From Pseudomonas proteolytica (GTDB taxonomy: Bacteria; Pseudomonadota; Gammaproteobacteria; Pseudomonadales; Pseudomonadaceae), in NCBI RefSeq assembly GCF_007858275.1, contig NZ_VFEV01000040.1, forward strand, positions 1-63,857: DNA of 63,857 bases. The letters are read 5' to 3'. This document shows positions 18,436 to 26,034 of this stretch, one piece after another (positions within the stretch are counted from its first letter, which is position 1; every line of letters begins with the position of its first letter). Both the position numbers and the translations under genes were made by a program. The notes beneath the pieces were generated by a model. That model made no database searches and was not told the DNA's origin. It saw only the letters and a list, made by a program, of their open reading frames with translations.

Positions 18436-18743
18436 TACGTATCCTGATGATCCTTGAGAACTTGCCCGGTGACAGCGTCCAATTCCACGTCCCACTCGAC
18501 GCCCTGGGCATCGCGCAGGTCAACCTGGTAAATGTATTTGCCGTACTCCTGCTCCAACTCGGTCTCATGCACAGTGCCACCGGGATGTTTGGCCAGGGCG
18601 GCAGCGTTGAGCTTCTCGAACGACAGGATGGTACCAGCGTCACGCAGTTTCAGCGCTTCATCCGGTCCCAGGTCCCGGGCCTGGGCCAGGCCGGTGGTGA
18701 GGGCGATGATACTGGCGGCGATAACGGCTGTGAGGTATTTCAT
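18435..18743 (-). CDS. PepSY domain periplasmic protein (first gene of operon)
   Basis: The 102-residue paralogue of the next gene has signal peptide MKYLTAVIAASIIALTTGLA and the PepSY core GKYIYQVDLRDAQGVEWDVEL, ending GQVLKDHQDT. GGAGAATCATC provides its ribosome site. It is the first gene of the operon. The 159 bases to the divergent patatin gene should hold both promoters. The two PepSY proteins share the DLxxDEALxLRxxGxILSxE motif, so they arose by duplication. Confidence 0.85.
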   Translation of the reverse strand: MKYLTAVIAASIIALTTGLAQARDLGPDEALKLRDAGTILSFEKLNAAALAKHPGGTVHETELEQEYGKYIYQVDLRDAQGVEWDVELDAVTGQVLKDHQDT

Positions 18744-18902
18744 GATGATTCTCCATTTCAGGATGTTTTGCCTACGCTCCCTACAGTACGGATCGCAACT
18801 TAACTGAAACTGAATTGCCACCATGGCAATTGTCCCACAACACCTTGCCAGGCCCCCGGGAAGATTTCCTATACTGCCCTGCTCGCCTGCACAGAGATCG
18901 GT

Positions 18903-19982
18903 ATGACCGCCATCCACATCAAGTTTCCAGCCCTGACGCTCAAGGCTGGCCAGCGCGCCTTTGCACGCATTCGCGAACAAGGCCTGCAGCCTGCCGACGT
19001 AGGAATTTTGCCCGGCGCAGCCGGGGGCCCCAAGGCCTTGGGCATACAGGGCCTGGACCTGGCGTTGTTCGGTGACTGGCTGGCACGCGCGCCCCGCGAG
19101 CGCTCGCTGATCGGTGCCTCCATCGGTTCCTGGCGCTTTGCCAGCGCCTGCCTGCCAGACCCTGTACAAGGCCTGCTCGACCTTGGTCGCTTGTACAACG
19201 AGCAACGCTTTGCCAAGGGTGTGACCATGGCCGAAGTCAGCCAGAGCTGCCAGCGCATGCTCGATGACCTGTTGGCCGGGCGCGATGCGACGCTGCTGGA
19301 TAACCCGCACTATCGCCTGAATATCGTGGTCGTCAAAAGCCATGGCCTGCTGGCCGACGATCACCGTGGCCGCCTGGGCCTGGGCCTGTCCTCGGTAATC
19401 GCCGACAACCTGCGTGGCCGTGCGCGGCTGTCCCGGCATTTTGAGCGACTGATCATCCACGACCCGCGCCAGGCGCCGCCGCTGCACCCGCTCAAGGATT
19501 TCCCTTCGCGCTTCCTCGACCTGGAACTGGGCAACCTGCGCCAGGCACTGCTGGCGTCCGGCTCGATCCCCATGGTCATGCAAGGCGTGCGCGACCTGCC
19601 GGGCGCCGGTGCCGGCACCTATCGCGATGGCGGCCTGCTGGACTACCACCTCGACCTGCCCTACCACGGCGATGACATCGTGCTGTACCCGCACTTCACC
19701 GACCGGGTCATCCCCGGCTGGTTCGATAAGAGCCTGCCGTGGCGGCGCAGCAACCCCCAGGGTTTGCAGGATGTGTTGCTATTGGCGCCCTCACGGGAGT
19801 ACCTGGCTCGCCTGCCCTACGGCAAATTGCCAGATCGCAGCGACTTCAAGCGCTTTGTGGGGGATGACGCCCGACGCAATCAGTACTGGCAAACCGCAAT
19901 GAGTGAAAGCCAGCGGCTGGGTGATGAGTTCCTCGAACTGGCCGATAACGGCCGATTGGGTGAGCGCCTGATTGCCCTGTGA
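18903..19982 (+). CDS. Patatin-like phospholipase family protein
   Basis: The 359-residue protein has the nucleophile elbow GASIGSW (Ser at about residue 73) and the catalytic aspartate in YRDGGLLDYH near residue 240. Together these form the Ser-Asp dyad of patatin-like lipid acyl hydrolases. LPGAAGGPKALGIQGLDLAL provides the glycine-rich oxyanion segment. No signal peptide is visible, so it is probably cytosolic or membrane-associated. It is transcribed alone, divergently from the PepSY operon. The lipid substrate is unknown. Confidence 0.87.
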   Translation: MTAIHIKFPALTLKAGQRAFARIREQGLQPADVGILPGAAGGPKALGIQGLDLALFGDWLARAPRERSLIGASIGSWRFASACLPDPVQGLLDLGRLYNEQRFAKGVTMAEVSQSCQRMLDDLLAGRDATLLDNPHYRLNIVVVKSHGLLADDHRGRLGLGLSSVIADNLRGRARLSRHFERLIIHDPRQAPPLHPLKDFPSRFLDLELGNLRQALLASGSIPMVMQGVRDLPGAGAGTYRDGGLLDYHLDLPYHGDDIVLYPHFTDRVIPGWFDKSLPWRRSNPQGLQDVLLLAPSREYLARLPYGKLPDRSDFKRFVGDDARRNQYWQTAMSESQRLGDEFLELADNGRLGERLIAL

Positions 19983-20109
19983 CTCGATTTGATTCCTACC
20001 CCGAACGTTTAAGGATGCAGAGGGCGCCATTAGTTTTTTGGAAAAAATTATTGTAATTCGATAATTATTCATGGAATATTCGCCCCATCAACTGCGCTTG
20101 GAACGACAC

Positions 20110-20691
20110 ATGGACAACAATCTGGATTCCGTCTCCACCAACAGCCGCCTGCGCTCCATCGGAGCCTTTGCCGCGTTGCTGGCGTGGGCCGTGGCACTTG
20201 TCGAGTTCGGCTGTACCCCATTGCTCTGGATCTTCGACTATTCGAATATCCTGGCCAGTCACCTGAGCACCTATGGCAGCCAGATGCCTTTGCTGTTGGC
20301 CCCGGACTATCAGCCATCGTCCCTGGCAACCGGCCTGCTTCTGGTATTGGATATGCTGCCTGCCGACCTGATGGTGGTTGCCCTGTTACTGACCGGCATT
20401 TTTTTCATGCGTCTTTCCAAAGGACAGATCTGGATCGAATCAAATATAAAGATGCTGTGGTGGATGGGACTTCTTTTTATTATCAGCCCACTGTTGGCAC
20501 CTGTGATTTACACCCTCCAGGGTTTGGCCCTGGCGATTGACATGCCTTCCGGAGAGCGCGCCATCAGCATCGACATTGGTATTTCATCCACCGCGATCTA
20601 TGAAATCATCCAAGGCATATTTCTGTGTGCGTTCTCATTAATAGTGGCTGAGTCCAAGGCTATTAACGATGAAAACAAAAGCATCATATAA
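20110..20691 (+). CDS. DUF2975 membrane protein
   Basis: The 193-residue protein has about four membrane segments (GAFAALLAWAVALVEF; LLLVLDMLPADLMVVALLLTGIFF; MLWWMGLLFIISPLLAPVIYTL; and a C-terminal one). FMRLSKGQIW before the third segment is characteristic of DUF2975. The ATG at 20110 follows GGAACG. A longer in-frame start at 20071 is possible but has no ribosome site. The gene is AT-richer than its neighbours. It is paired with the next regulator gene, four bases downstream, an arrangement widely conserved with DUF2975. The function is unknown. Confidence 0.83.
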   Translation: MDNNLDSVSTNSRLRSIGAFAALLAWAVALVEFGCTPLLWIFDYSNILASHLSTYGSQMPLLLAPDYQPSSLATGLLLVLDMLPADLMVVALLLTGIFFMRLSKGQIWIESNIKMLWWMGLLFIISPLLAPVIYTLQGLALAIDMPSGERAISIDIGISSTAIYEIIQGIFLCAFSLIVAESKAINDENKSII

Positions 20692-20694
20692 ACC

Positions 20695-20907
20695 ATGACG
20701 ATCATTATTCGTTTGGACGTCATGATGGCGAAGAAAAAAATCCGCTCCAATCAGCTTGCAGAAGCCATTGGGATTACGGAAGCCAATCTATCGCTATTGA
20801 AAAACGGAAAAATCAAAGGTTTTAAACTCGAAACCCTGAACAAGCTATGTATCGCTCTGGATTGCCAGCCCGGCGACTTGCTGGAATTCGAGAGTGAAGA
20901 GGCCTAG
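20695..20907 (+). CDS. YozG-type small helix-turn-helix regulator
   Basis: The 70-residue protein is a Cro/C1-type DNA-binding domain: RLDVMMAKKKIRSNQLAEAIG, then recognition region ITEANLSLLKNGKIKGFK and the family ending CIALDCQPGDLLEFE. It closely follows the DUF2975 gene and probably shares its transcript. Such pairs are common in bacteria, and the regulator is thought to control its own operon. No separate promoter was identified. Confidence 0.88.
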   Translation: MTIIIRLDVMMAKKKIRSNQLAEAIGITEANLSLLKNGKIKGFKLETLNKLCIALDCQPGDLLEFESEEA

Positions 20908-20979
20908 GCCTTGGACCATGCTGCCCGGCTCCTGGGCAGCACTGTAGAACACTGATCAACTTAAAACGGATTACCTCCT

Positions 20980-21222
20980 ATGAACCCCATAAAGCTCCTG
21001 GGCCTCTTTACTGTTGCCCTGATTACCAGCGGCTGCAGCACCGGTAGTTTCAACCCGTCCTCGTTCAAGGTTTATGAACCAGGCACGCAGTTCGGCAACC
21101 GCTACGGCTCTTCATTCTGGTTGGACACTCCATGCCCTAAACGCGGTTGCGATAACAATAAGTTGTTCTTCAATCCAGCCCATCAAGAATCAACCATGGA
21201 AAGATACAATCATGGGTTCTGA
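20980..21222 (+). CDS. Small lipoprotein
   Basis: The 80-residue protein has an N-terminal lipoprotein signal (LLGLFTVALITSGC, lipobox cysteine at residue 19). A short mature part follows with two further cysteines (TPCPKRGC) and FNPAHQESTMERYNHGF at the end. The last 11 bases overlap the next gene, so the two are coupled. No family was recognised. Confidence 0.75.
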   Translation: MNPIKLLGLFTVALITSGCSTGSFNPSSFKVYEPGTQFGNRYGSSFWLDTPCPKRGCDNNKLFFNPAHQESTMERYNHGF

Positions 21223-21607
21223 TCGCCGAATAATGTATGGCCTTGGTTTGTTCCTGCTCCTGGCAGTGGGCCCAGCAAGCGCACAAGACTTGCCCAATCT
21301 CTCGCTGCTCAAGCGGTATGGTGTTACCGAAGATCAACTGCCAGCCGCCCCTGCCGAGCTGGCACTGAACATCGAGCCGACGAAAAGCCGGTTTGAAATC
21401 AAGCCCGAGCGGCCATTGATCCGGGTCGAGAAAAACGGCGACCTTGTGTCTGAAACCACCGGCAACATCAGCATTGATAACGCGGCGGCCCAAGGCCAGG
21501 TGCAGTGTGCCCGTGCACTCACAGAGTTGCAGCGGCGAGGGTCGCAGTACTCACTGCCGTGTGGGGACGGGGTCAAGGTCAGTACAACGTTGTGGTCCCA
21601 GGAATAA
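21212..21607 (+). CDS. Exported hypothetical protein
   Basis: The 131-residue protein has a signal peptide (MYGLGLFLLLAVGPASA, cleavage before QDLPN). The mature part contains RPLIRVEKNGDLVSETTGNISID and a cysteine pair (VQCARAL, SLPCGDG). ATG 21212 has GGAAAG upstream and lies inside the lipoprotein gene. The two proteins probably act together in the cell envelope. This is the last chromosomal gene before the prophage, so any conserved link with its next chromosomal neighbour has been cut. Confidence 0.75.
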   Translation: MGSDRRIMYGLGLFLLLAVGPASAQDLPNLSLLKRYGVTEDQLPAAPAELALNIEPTKSRFEIKPERPLIRVEKNGDLVSETTGNISIDNAAAQGQVQCARALTELQRRGSQYSLPCGDGVKVSTTLWSQE

Positions 21608-21931
21608 CCACGCTTGATACACGCCACCAGGTCGGCCCTTAAAACAGGTTAGAATGCGCGCCAAGTCGGTCGCTTGGGCCCATCAAACGCCCACCCGACA
21701 CTGACAACCGCACACCGCCCTAGAAACTCCTGCCTTACAGGTCATACCGTGGAAATTTTCAAAGATTCCACGGTAGACTCCCGCCTAAAACCCCTCAGTA
21801 TCACTAACACCCTCCATCCCCCCAAAGCATGAAACATGCGTGTACCACTCCGTACCGCGCAATACCTTCCCATTGGCATTTTCTTAGTACATCATCCAGT
21901 ACATCGGGAATATTTTTCAGAGGATGTACTA
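21608..21931. other. Left prophage junction region (attL side)
   Basis: These 324 bases separate the last chromosomal gene from the integrase and hold no convincing gene or tRNA. A perfect inverted repeat TACCGTGGAA / TTCCACGGTA (21745-21754 and 21766-21775) lies in the middle. The attachment core must be here or nearby, but it cannot be located without the right end of the prophage, which is outside the window. Confidence 0.6.
21843..21930. repeat. Short repeats ahead of the integrase gene
   Basis: TACC occurs at 21843, 21853 and 21863 with exact 10-base spacing. AGTACATC occurs at 21886-21893 and 21898-21905, and its inverse GATGTACT at 21923-21930, just before the GTG start. Their phasing on one helical face suggests arm-type integrase sites or an autoregulatory operator. 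Confidence 0.5.
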
Positions 21932-23128
21932 GTGGCTCTCACGGATACCGCAGCCAGGCAGGCAAAGCCAAAGGACAAGGCGTACACCCTCCCCGACACA
22001 CTCGGGCTATCCCTATACGTGGCCGCCAGCGGAATAAAGAGCTGGCACTTTCGGTTCACATGGCTTGGCAAGCAGGCGAGGATTTCTTTTGGGACATACC
22101 CGGACACGGGCCTAAAGGACGCGCGCTCACGAAGAGATGAGGCGCGGGAAGATATTGCACGCGGAATTGATCCGCGTGAATCGAGGAAGGAAAAGAAGGC
22201 GGGATTGATTGAGGCCGGCAGTCGAACGTTCCGCAGGATCTACGATGAATGGTTGGCCTTCAGAAAGGGAAGTATCTCCCCAGGCACCTATCGAATTATC
22301 AGCAACCTGATGGAGTTGGATGTGCTTCCGGTCTTCGGTATCCGACAGATCGACTCTATCAAGCGATCAGATGTGATCAGCCTGATACGAAAGATTGAAA
22401 AGCGCGGCTCAGTCGTTACCGCGGTGAAGGCCCGGCAGCGCATGGGCCAGGTTTTCAGCTACGCCATTGCAACGGGGATCATAGAGTCGAACCCAACCGC
22501 TGAAATGCATGCTGTAACCGAAAAGGGCGCGCAGAGCAGCCACCACCCATTCCTGCCGATGAGCGAGCTACCTAAGACCATTGCGGCCATTCAACAGAAC
22601 ATTACGAGCTATCAGCTCCGATCTGCGGTAATGCTCATGATCTACACCGCGTCTCGCCCGGGCGAGGTCAGGCAGATTGAGTGGTCTGAAATCGACCTTG
22701 ATGCTGCGACCTGGATAACCCCGGCGCAAAAAATGAAGGCTCGCCGCGAACATGCGGTACCGCTATCGACCCAGGCCGTTGAACTCCTGAGGGGAATGCT
22801 TCCAATATCTGGCAATCTTCGATACGTCTTCACCAACAGAAGCGACTCTACAGCCCCGATCGGCATCAACTATGCAAGCAACGTAATGGGGACGTGCGGG
22901 CTTACGGGGAAGCAGTCCCCGCACGGCTTCCGCCACCTATTCTCCACCGAGATGAACGGGCGCGGATACAACAGGGACTGGATTGAGAGGCAGCTTGCTC
23001 ACGCCGATAGCAGCTTCATAAGGGACGTATACAACCACGCGGCCTATATTGAGCAGCGACGTGAAATGATGCAGGAGTGGGCTGATCTGGTGAGCGCAGA
23101 ACTACTTCAACCACCCAACCCATCATAG
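21932..23128 (+). CDS. int: Tyrosine integrase, P4/DUF4102 type
   Basis: The 398-residue recombinase has the DUF4102 N-terminal domain (ALTDTAARQAKPKDKAYTLPD; KQARISFGTYPDTGLKDARSRR) and a catalytic domain with Arg in TASRPGEVRQ, HGFRHLFST and the C-terminal tyrosine region YNHAAYIEQRREMMQEWAD. It would integrate and excise the prophage. GTG 21932 is chosen because GAGGA lies eight bases upstream and homologues start at this alanine-leucine-threonine; an ATG at 21836 would add 32 unrelated residues. Its end overlaps the convergent Rz gene by 22 bases. Confidence 0.93.
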   Translation: MALTDTAARQAKPKDKAYTLPDTLGLSLYVAASGIKSWHFRFTWLGKQARISFGTYPDTGLKDARSRRDEAREDIARGIDPRESRKEKKAGLIEAGSRTFRRIYDEWLAFRKGSISPGTYRIISNLMELDVLPVFGIRQIDSIKRSDVISLIRKIEKRGSVVTAVKARQRMGQVFSYAIATGIIESNPTAEMHAVTEKGAQSSHHPFLPMSELPKTIAAIQQNITSYQLRSAVMLMIYTASRPGEVRQIEWSEIDLDAATWITPAQKMKARREHAVPLSTQAVELLRGMLPISGNLRYVFTNRSDSTAPIGINYASNVMGTCGLTGKQSPHGFRHLFSTEMNGRGYNRDWIERQLAHADSSFIRDVYNHAAYIEQRREMMQEWADLVSAELLQPPNPS

Positions 23129-23619
23129 GCCCGCTCGCACGTCACTCCGCGGCCTCGGCTTTGATCAGCATCTGCCGCCAAGTCTCCCGCTCTTTGATCA
23201 GCGCGCTTGAGCACGTCGGCAAACACCATGACGGCGCGGGTAGCTGCCTGGCTTGCGGCGGCAGTGCAGGAATGGCCGCCGGCTTGACTGGCTGCGACTC
23301 GACCGGCGGTTTCGTCGGCTGCGTCCCGCAAGCTGCGATCATCGCGAGAAGCGGCACCATCAGCATATGCTTGGTCAATGACTTTCTGGCCATCCTGAAT
23401 CACCTTGTTGATTGTATTTTGCCGGGCTTGCTCTTTGGCGCGCTCGGTGGATTCGTTGAGGGCCTTCGCATCTGCGTCCAGGGCGTCCCGGGCGCTCCAC
23501 TTGGCCTGCCACTCGGCATCCTTGACCGACTGGCCGTGGCTGTACGCCAGGAGCAGGCCGCCCAGGACCATAGCTACAGCTGCTATATAAGGAAGGATCC
23601 GCAGCCAGAGAGCGTTCAT
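23107..23619 (-). CDS. Rz-like i-spanin (DUF2514)
   Basis: The 170-residue protein has one N-terminal membrane helix (ILPYIAAVAMVLGGLLLAYSHG) and a long helical periplasmic part, the architecture of inner-membrane spanins. It would fuse inner and outer membranes with its lipoprotein partner in the last step of lysis. Its start overlaps the endolysin stop by four bases, and the partner gene is embedded in it in another frame. Confidence 0.87.
   Translation of the reverse strand: MNALWLRILPYIAAVAMVLGGLLLAYSHGQSVKDAEWQAKWSARDALDADAKALNESTERAKEQARQNTINKVIQDGQKVIDQAYADGAASRDDRSLRDAADETAGRVAASQAGGHSCTAAASQAATRAVMVFADVLKRADQRAGDLAADADQSRGRGVTCERAYDGLGG
23142..23393 (-). CDS. Rz1-like o-spanin embedded in the Rz gene
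   Basis: The 83-residue reading frame lies wholly inside the i-spanin gene in a different phase. It encodes a lipoprotein signal (MLMVPLLAMIAAC) and a proline-rich mature part (QPTKPPVESQPVKPAAIPAL), both typical of Rz1. The lipobox cysteine would anchor it in the outer membrane. An internal ATG at 23366 is an alternative start. Confidence 0.8.
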   Translation of the reverse strand: MARKSLTKHMLMVPLLAMIAACGTQPTKPPVESQPVKPAAIPALPPQARQLPAPSWCLPTCSSALIKERETWRQMLIKAEAAE

Positions 23620-24167
23620 GCCAGCACCTTCAGCGCAGCGTTATAGAAGGCAACGCGCTCAGCCAGGCCGTTGACGCCGCCGTTGATTCGCCGGGTGATC
23701 ATCTCGAACGACCCGGAGTCGGCCAGCTTGTTCAGGTCGCGGGAATTCCAGAACCAAGCCGCAGACTTGGCCGCCCACTCTGCCTGCTCCAGTAGCTCAG
23801 GGGTGCGCAGTAGGCGGTCATCGCCGAACAGGGCCTTGCTGCACGCCAGGTAGTTGTCGCGGCCCGTAACCTGAATCAAGCCGCGCCCGCGGTACTTCTG
23901 CCCGTCACCATCAGCCTCTGGCGTATTCCCAAGGCGCTTGGCCAAGGTGCCAGTATCGTACTTGCTCAGGTACTGGTCGCCGCCCAACTCGCGCACGTAT
24001 CGGAACTGTCCCGACTCATGCCCGACCTGGGCAATGAAAGCCGCCATTCGCAGCTTTGTGCTGATCTGGTACCGCTCCATGGCCAGGCTCAGCGCAGATG
24101 CAAAAACGCCAGCTTGGCGGCCGGCGTTAGGGAGGATGCGCAGCAACTGCTGCTCGGTGATCGGCAT
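23616..24167 (-). CDS. Endolysin, glycoside hydrolase family 19
   Basis: The 183-residue muralytic enzyme has the GH19 signature: catalytic Glu51 in IAQVGHESGQF and KYRGRGLIQVTGRDNY further on. It cleaves peptidoglycan glycan strands at the end of infection. No signal peptide is present, so it needs the holin encoded near the portal gene 23 kb away. GGAGAAAAGC provides the ribosome site directly after a terminator hairpin. Confidence 0.93.
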   Translation of the reverse strand: MPITEQQLLRILPNAGRQAGVFASALSLAMERYQISTKLRMAAFIAQVGHESGQFRYVRELGGDQYLSKYDTGTLAKRLGNTPEADGDGQKYRGRGLIQVTGRDNYLACSKALFGDDRLLRTPELLEQAEWAAKSAAWFWNSRDLNKLADSGSFEMITRRINGGVNGLAERVAFYNAALKVLA

Positions 24168-24181
24168 GCTTTTCTCCAGTC

Positions 24182-24207
24182 AAAAAGAAACCCGCTCAAT
24201 GGCGGGT
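24182..24207 (-). terminator. Intrinsic terminator between acyltransferase and endolysin genes
   Basis: On the minus strand ACCCGC-CATTGA-GCGGGT forms a stem-loop followed by TTCTTTTT. It lies directly before the endolysin ribosome site, so transcription arriving from upstream must pass it. Confidence 0.85.
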
Positions 24208-24289
24208 CTCAATTAATCGCGCACGTTAAGTGCAGCTAATCTGATGTGTATTCAAGGATGAGAGCTATCCTCTACGGAGCACGGCACCC

Positions 24290-25717
24290 TCACTTAACTA
24301 TTTCAATTTCCTGTGGAAACCCGACGACATTACCGTCAAGCGCTGGTCCATCAAGGTAGATATTAAGATACGGCGACGATCCGACCACGCTCACGATGGT
24401 TCTAAGCTCACCATTTGAAAATTTAACCACCGAGCCTACCTTATATTTTTTTATGTTTGAACTTTTGTCCTCTACAACAAAACCGTTCCCACTCCTTGAC
24501 ACACCATTCAGCCAGTTCGCATCGGTTAAGCTTAAAGCTGACTTAGAAGGAACCGCCCTCAACTCTGCTTGGCTGGCATAAATACCGCCGATGACAATTG
24601 CAGGAAAAAGAAAGTAAGCTAATACAAGCGCGCGAGAAAACATCAAATATCTGCCATCTCCCTCATTTACGCGCGCAGACAGAAAATCTCGTGAGTGCCT
24701 GTAGCTATCGACCCGCTTATCAACAAGGTGATAAACAACAAGACCAAGACAGCAAGAAATAATTGCTACCAGCGTCCCGAGGTTCACAAAGGAAAAGTAC
24801 TGAGGGTGTGATACTGAATACTCTTTGAGGAACAGCAATATCGGGAAGTGCAGAATGTATGCCGGATATGACAATTCACCAACAAGCCGATCAACACGAT
24901 TGCTTTTCGTGTACTTGAACACTACTGGAATTGAAATTGCAAAAAACAAAAGATGCCAAAACGGCATTACTGTTGTGGTGAATGCAAGCGCAAGCACTGT
25001 AGCGATGCTAAGAAAATAGCTTGGCTCCGAAGCTCTTTTGCTCAAGTGGTACGCCAAAGCGCCACCACCAAAGAATATGAAGGATGACGGGTAGAAATAG
25101 TAATTGAACACGGGCGAATTCGCCGCCCCTACTGGTGCGAGCCACTCCCCCAAGAGCGATAGTGCGCTTGTCGGGAACGAAACTCCATTCAGCAGCAAGA
25201 GATAGATACAGCCGACAGCAAAAAACAGATACGTCTTTTTGGCTGACTTCAAAACAAACGGCGCGATCAGATAAAACCCTAGCTCGACTGCAAGAGACCA
25301 TGCAGGCGGGTTAATTGTCATCGCCACAGGGTGAGCGCACACACCGGTAGACGTTCCCACACAGAAAACGTAAGCCAGATCCTGGCCGACTATAAAAATA
25401 TTTTGAAGTATGAAATATATCTTGGAGCCTATCGACAGCGTATCAAAATGAATCGATATTGCCGAATATGAAACGACAAGGGCCAGTATAAGCCCCACGT
25501 AGTAGGTTGGGAAAAGTCGAAAAATCCTGCTCTTGTAGAAAGTAACGGAACTAAGATCTTTGTATTTTTCATTAAGGACCATCGCCATATAGAACCCTGA
25601 AATAACGAAGAAAGCGTTTACAGCATACCAGCCGCTAACGCCCCAGAATCCAAACACCGGAGTATTTGAGTGCCCTGCAATTACAGACAACGCCAAGAAC
25701 AGTCTCAAAAACCCCAT
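24290..25717 (-). CDS. Membrane acyltransferase (acyltransferase_3/OafA type) with extra C-terminal domain
   Basis: The 475-residue protein has about ten membrane segments of the acyltransferase_3 family, beginning FLRLFLALSVIAGHSN with the conserved Arg and His17. Such enzymes O-acetylate lipopolysaccharide or other glycans on the inner-membrane periplasmic face. After an eleventh segment (LVLAYFLFPAIVIGG) comes a periplasmic domain of about 85 residues (DANWLNGVSRSGNGFVV ... YLNIYLDGPALDGNVVGFP). The gene is markedly AT-richer than the phage genes around it and is bracketed by terminators, so it is probably cargo altering the host O-antigen. Substrate and acyl group are inferred. Confidence 0.88.
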   Translation of the reverse strand: MGFLRLFLALSVIAGHSNTPVFGFWGVSGWYAVNAFFVISGFYMAMVLNEKYKDLSSVTFYKSRIFRLFPTYYVGLILALVVSYSAISIHFDTLSIGSKIYFILQNIFIVGQDLAYVFCVGTSTGVCAHPVAMTINPPAWSLAVELGFYLIAPFVLKSAKKTYLFFAVGCIYLLLLNGVSFPTSALSLLGEWLAPVGAANSPVFNYYFYPSSFIFFGGGALAYHLSKRASEPSYFLSIATVLALAFTTTVMPFWHLLFFAISIPVVFKYTKSNRVDRLVGELSYPAYILHFPILLFLKEYSVSHPQYFSFVNLGTLVAIISCCLGLVVYHLVDKRVDSYRHSRDFLSARVNEGDGRYLMFSRALVLAYFLFPAIVIGGIYASQAELRAVPSKSALSLTDANWLNGVSRSGNGFVVEDKSSNIKKYKVGSVVKFSNGELRTIVSVVGSSPYLNIYLDGPALDGNVVGFPQEIEIVK

Positions 25718-26000
25718 TACCTACCCCAAAATAAAAACTAATCGACTAATCATTCTGTTGCGCCGCTTCTGTTTATTGGCGGTGCATTGCTTGCACGCCA
25801 CTCACATTTCCTTGTTCAAATACAAAACTCCGTATCGCGCTAAAGAACGTTTGTTGATCGACTTCTATAGTGAAGCTCTAATCAGGTACCGCCAAAACAA
25901 TCAATGAAAATAGCTTTGGCGGGGCGATTTTTGCCGAAGGTTACCATCCATCCATAGGCGAGTCGATGATATCACCATGGTGATTGCACCAGAAACAAGA
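25718..26000. promoter_or_regulatory. AT-rich control region of the acyltransferase gene
   Basis: The 317-base gap before the acyltransferase holds no gene. It contains an inverted repeat CCGCCAAA / TTTGGCGG (25889-25896 and 25915-25922) and a perfect 14-base palindrome ATCACCATGGTGAT (25971-25984). With a terminator at 26001-26018 upstream, the acyltransferase must use a promoter in this stretch unless transcripts read through; the palindromes are candidate operator sites. Confidence 0.5.
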
Positions 26001-26018
26001 CGCCGGCATAAGCCGGCG
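26001..26018 (-). terminator. Terminator after the tailspike gene
   Basis: CGCCGGC and GCCGGCG form a perfect 7-base stem with a 4-base loop. On the minus strand it is followed by TCTTGTTTCT, 17 bases after the tailspike stop codon. Confidence 0.8.
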
Positions 26019-26034
26019 CATCGCGTCTCAAGGC

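Noticed and set aside
18435..19694. A 419-codon frame continuing upstream of the PepSY gene
   Set aside because: It runs antisense through the patatin gene; a proper start with ribosome site exists at 18743.
21608..21835. A tRNA or tmRNA end as integration target
   Set aside because: GACTCCCGCCT near 21776 looks faintly like a tRNA 3' part, but no acceptor stem, T-loop consensus or CCA end could be made.
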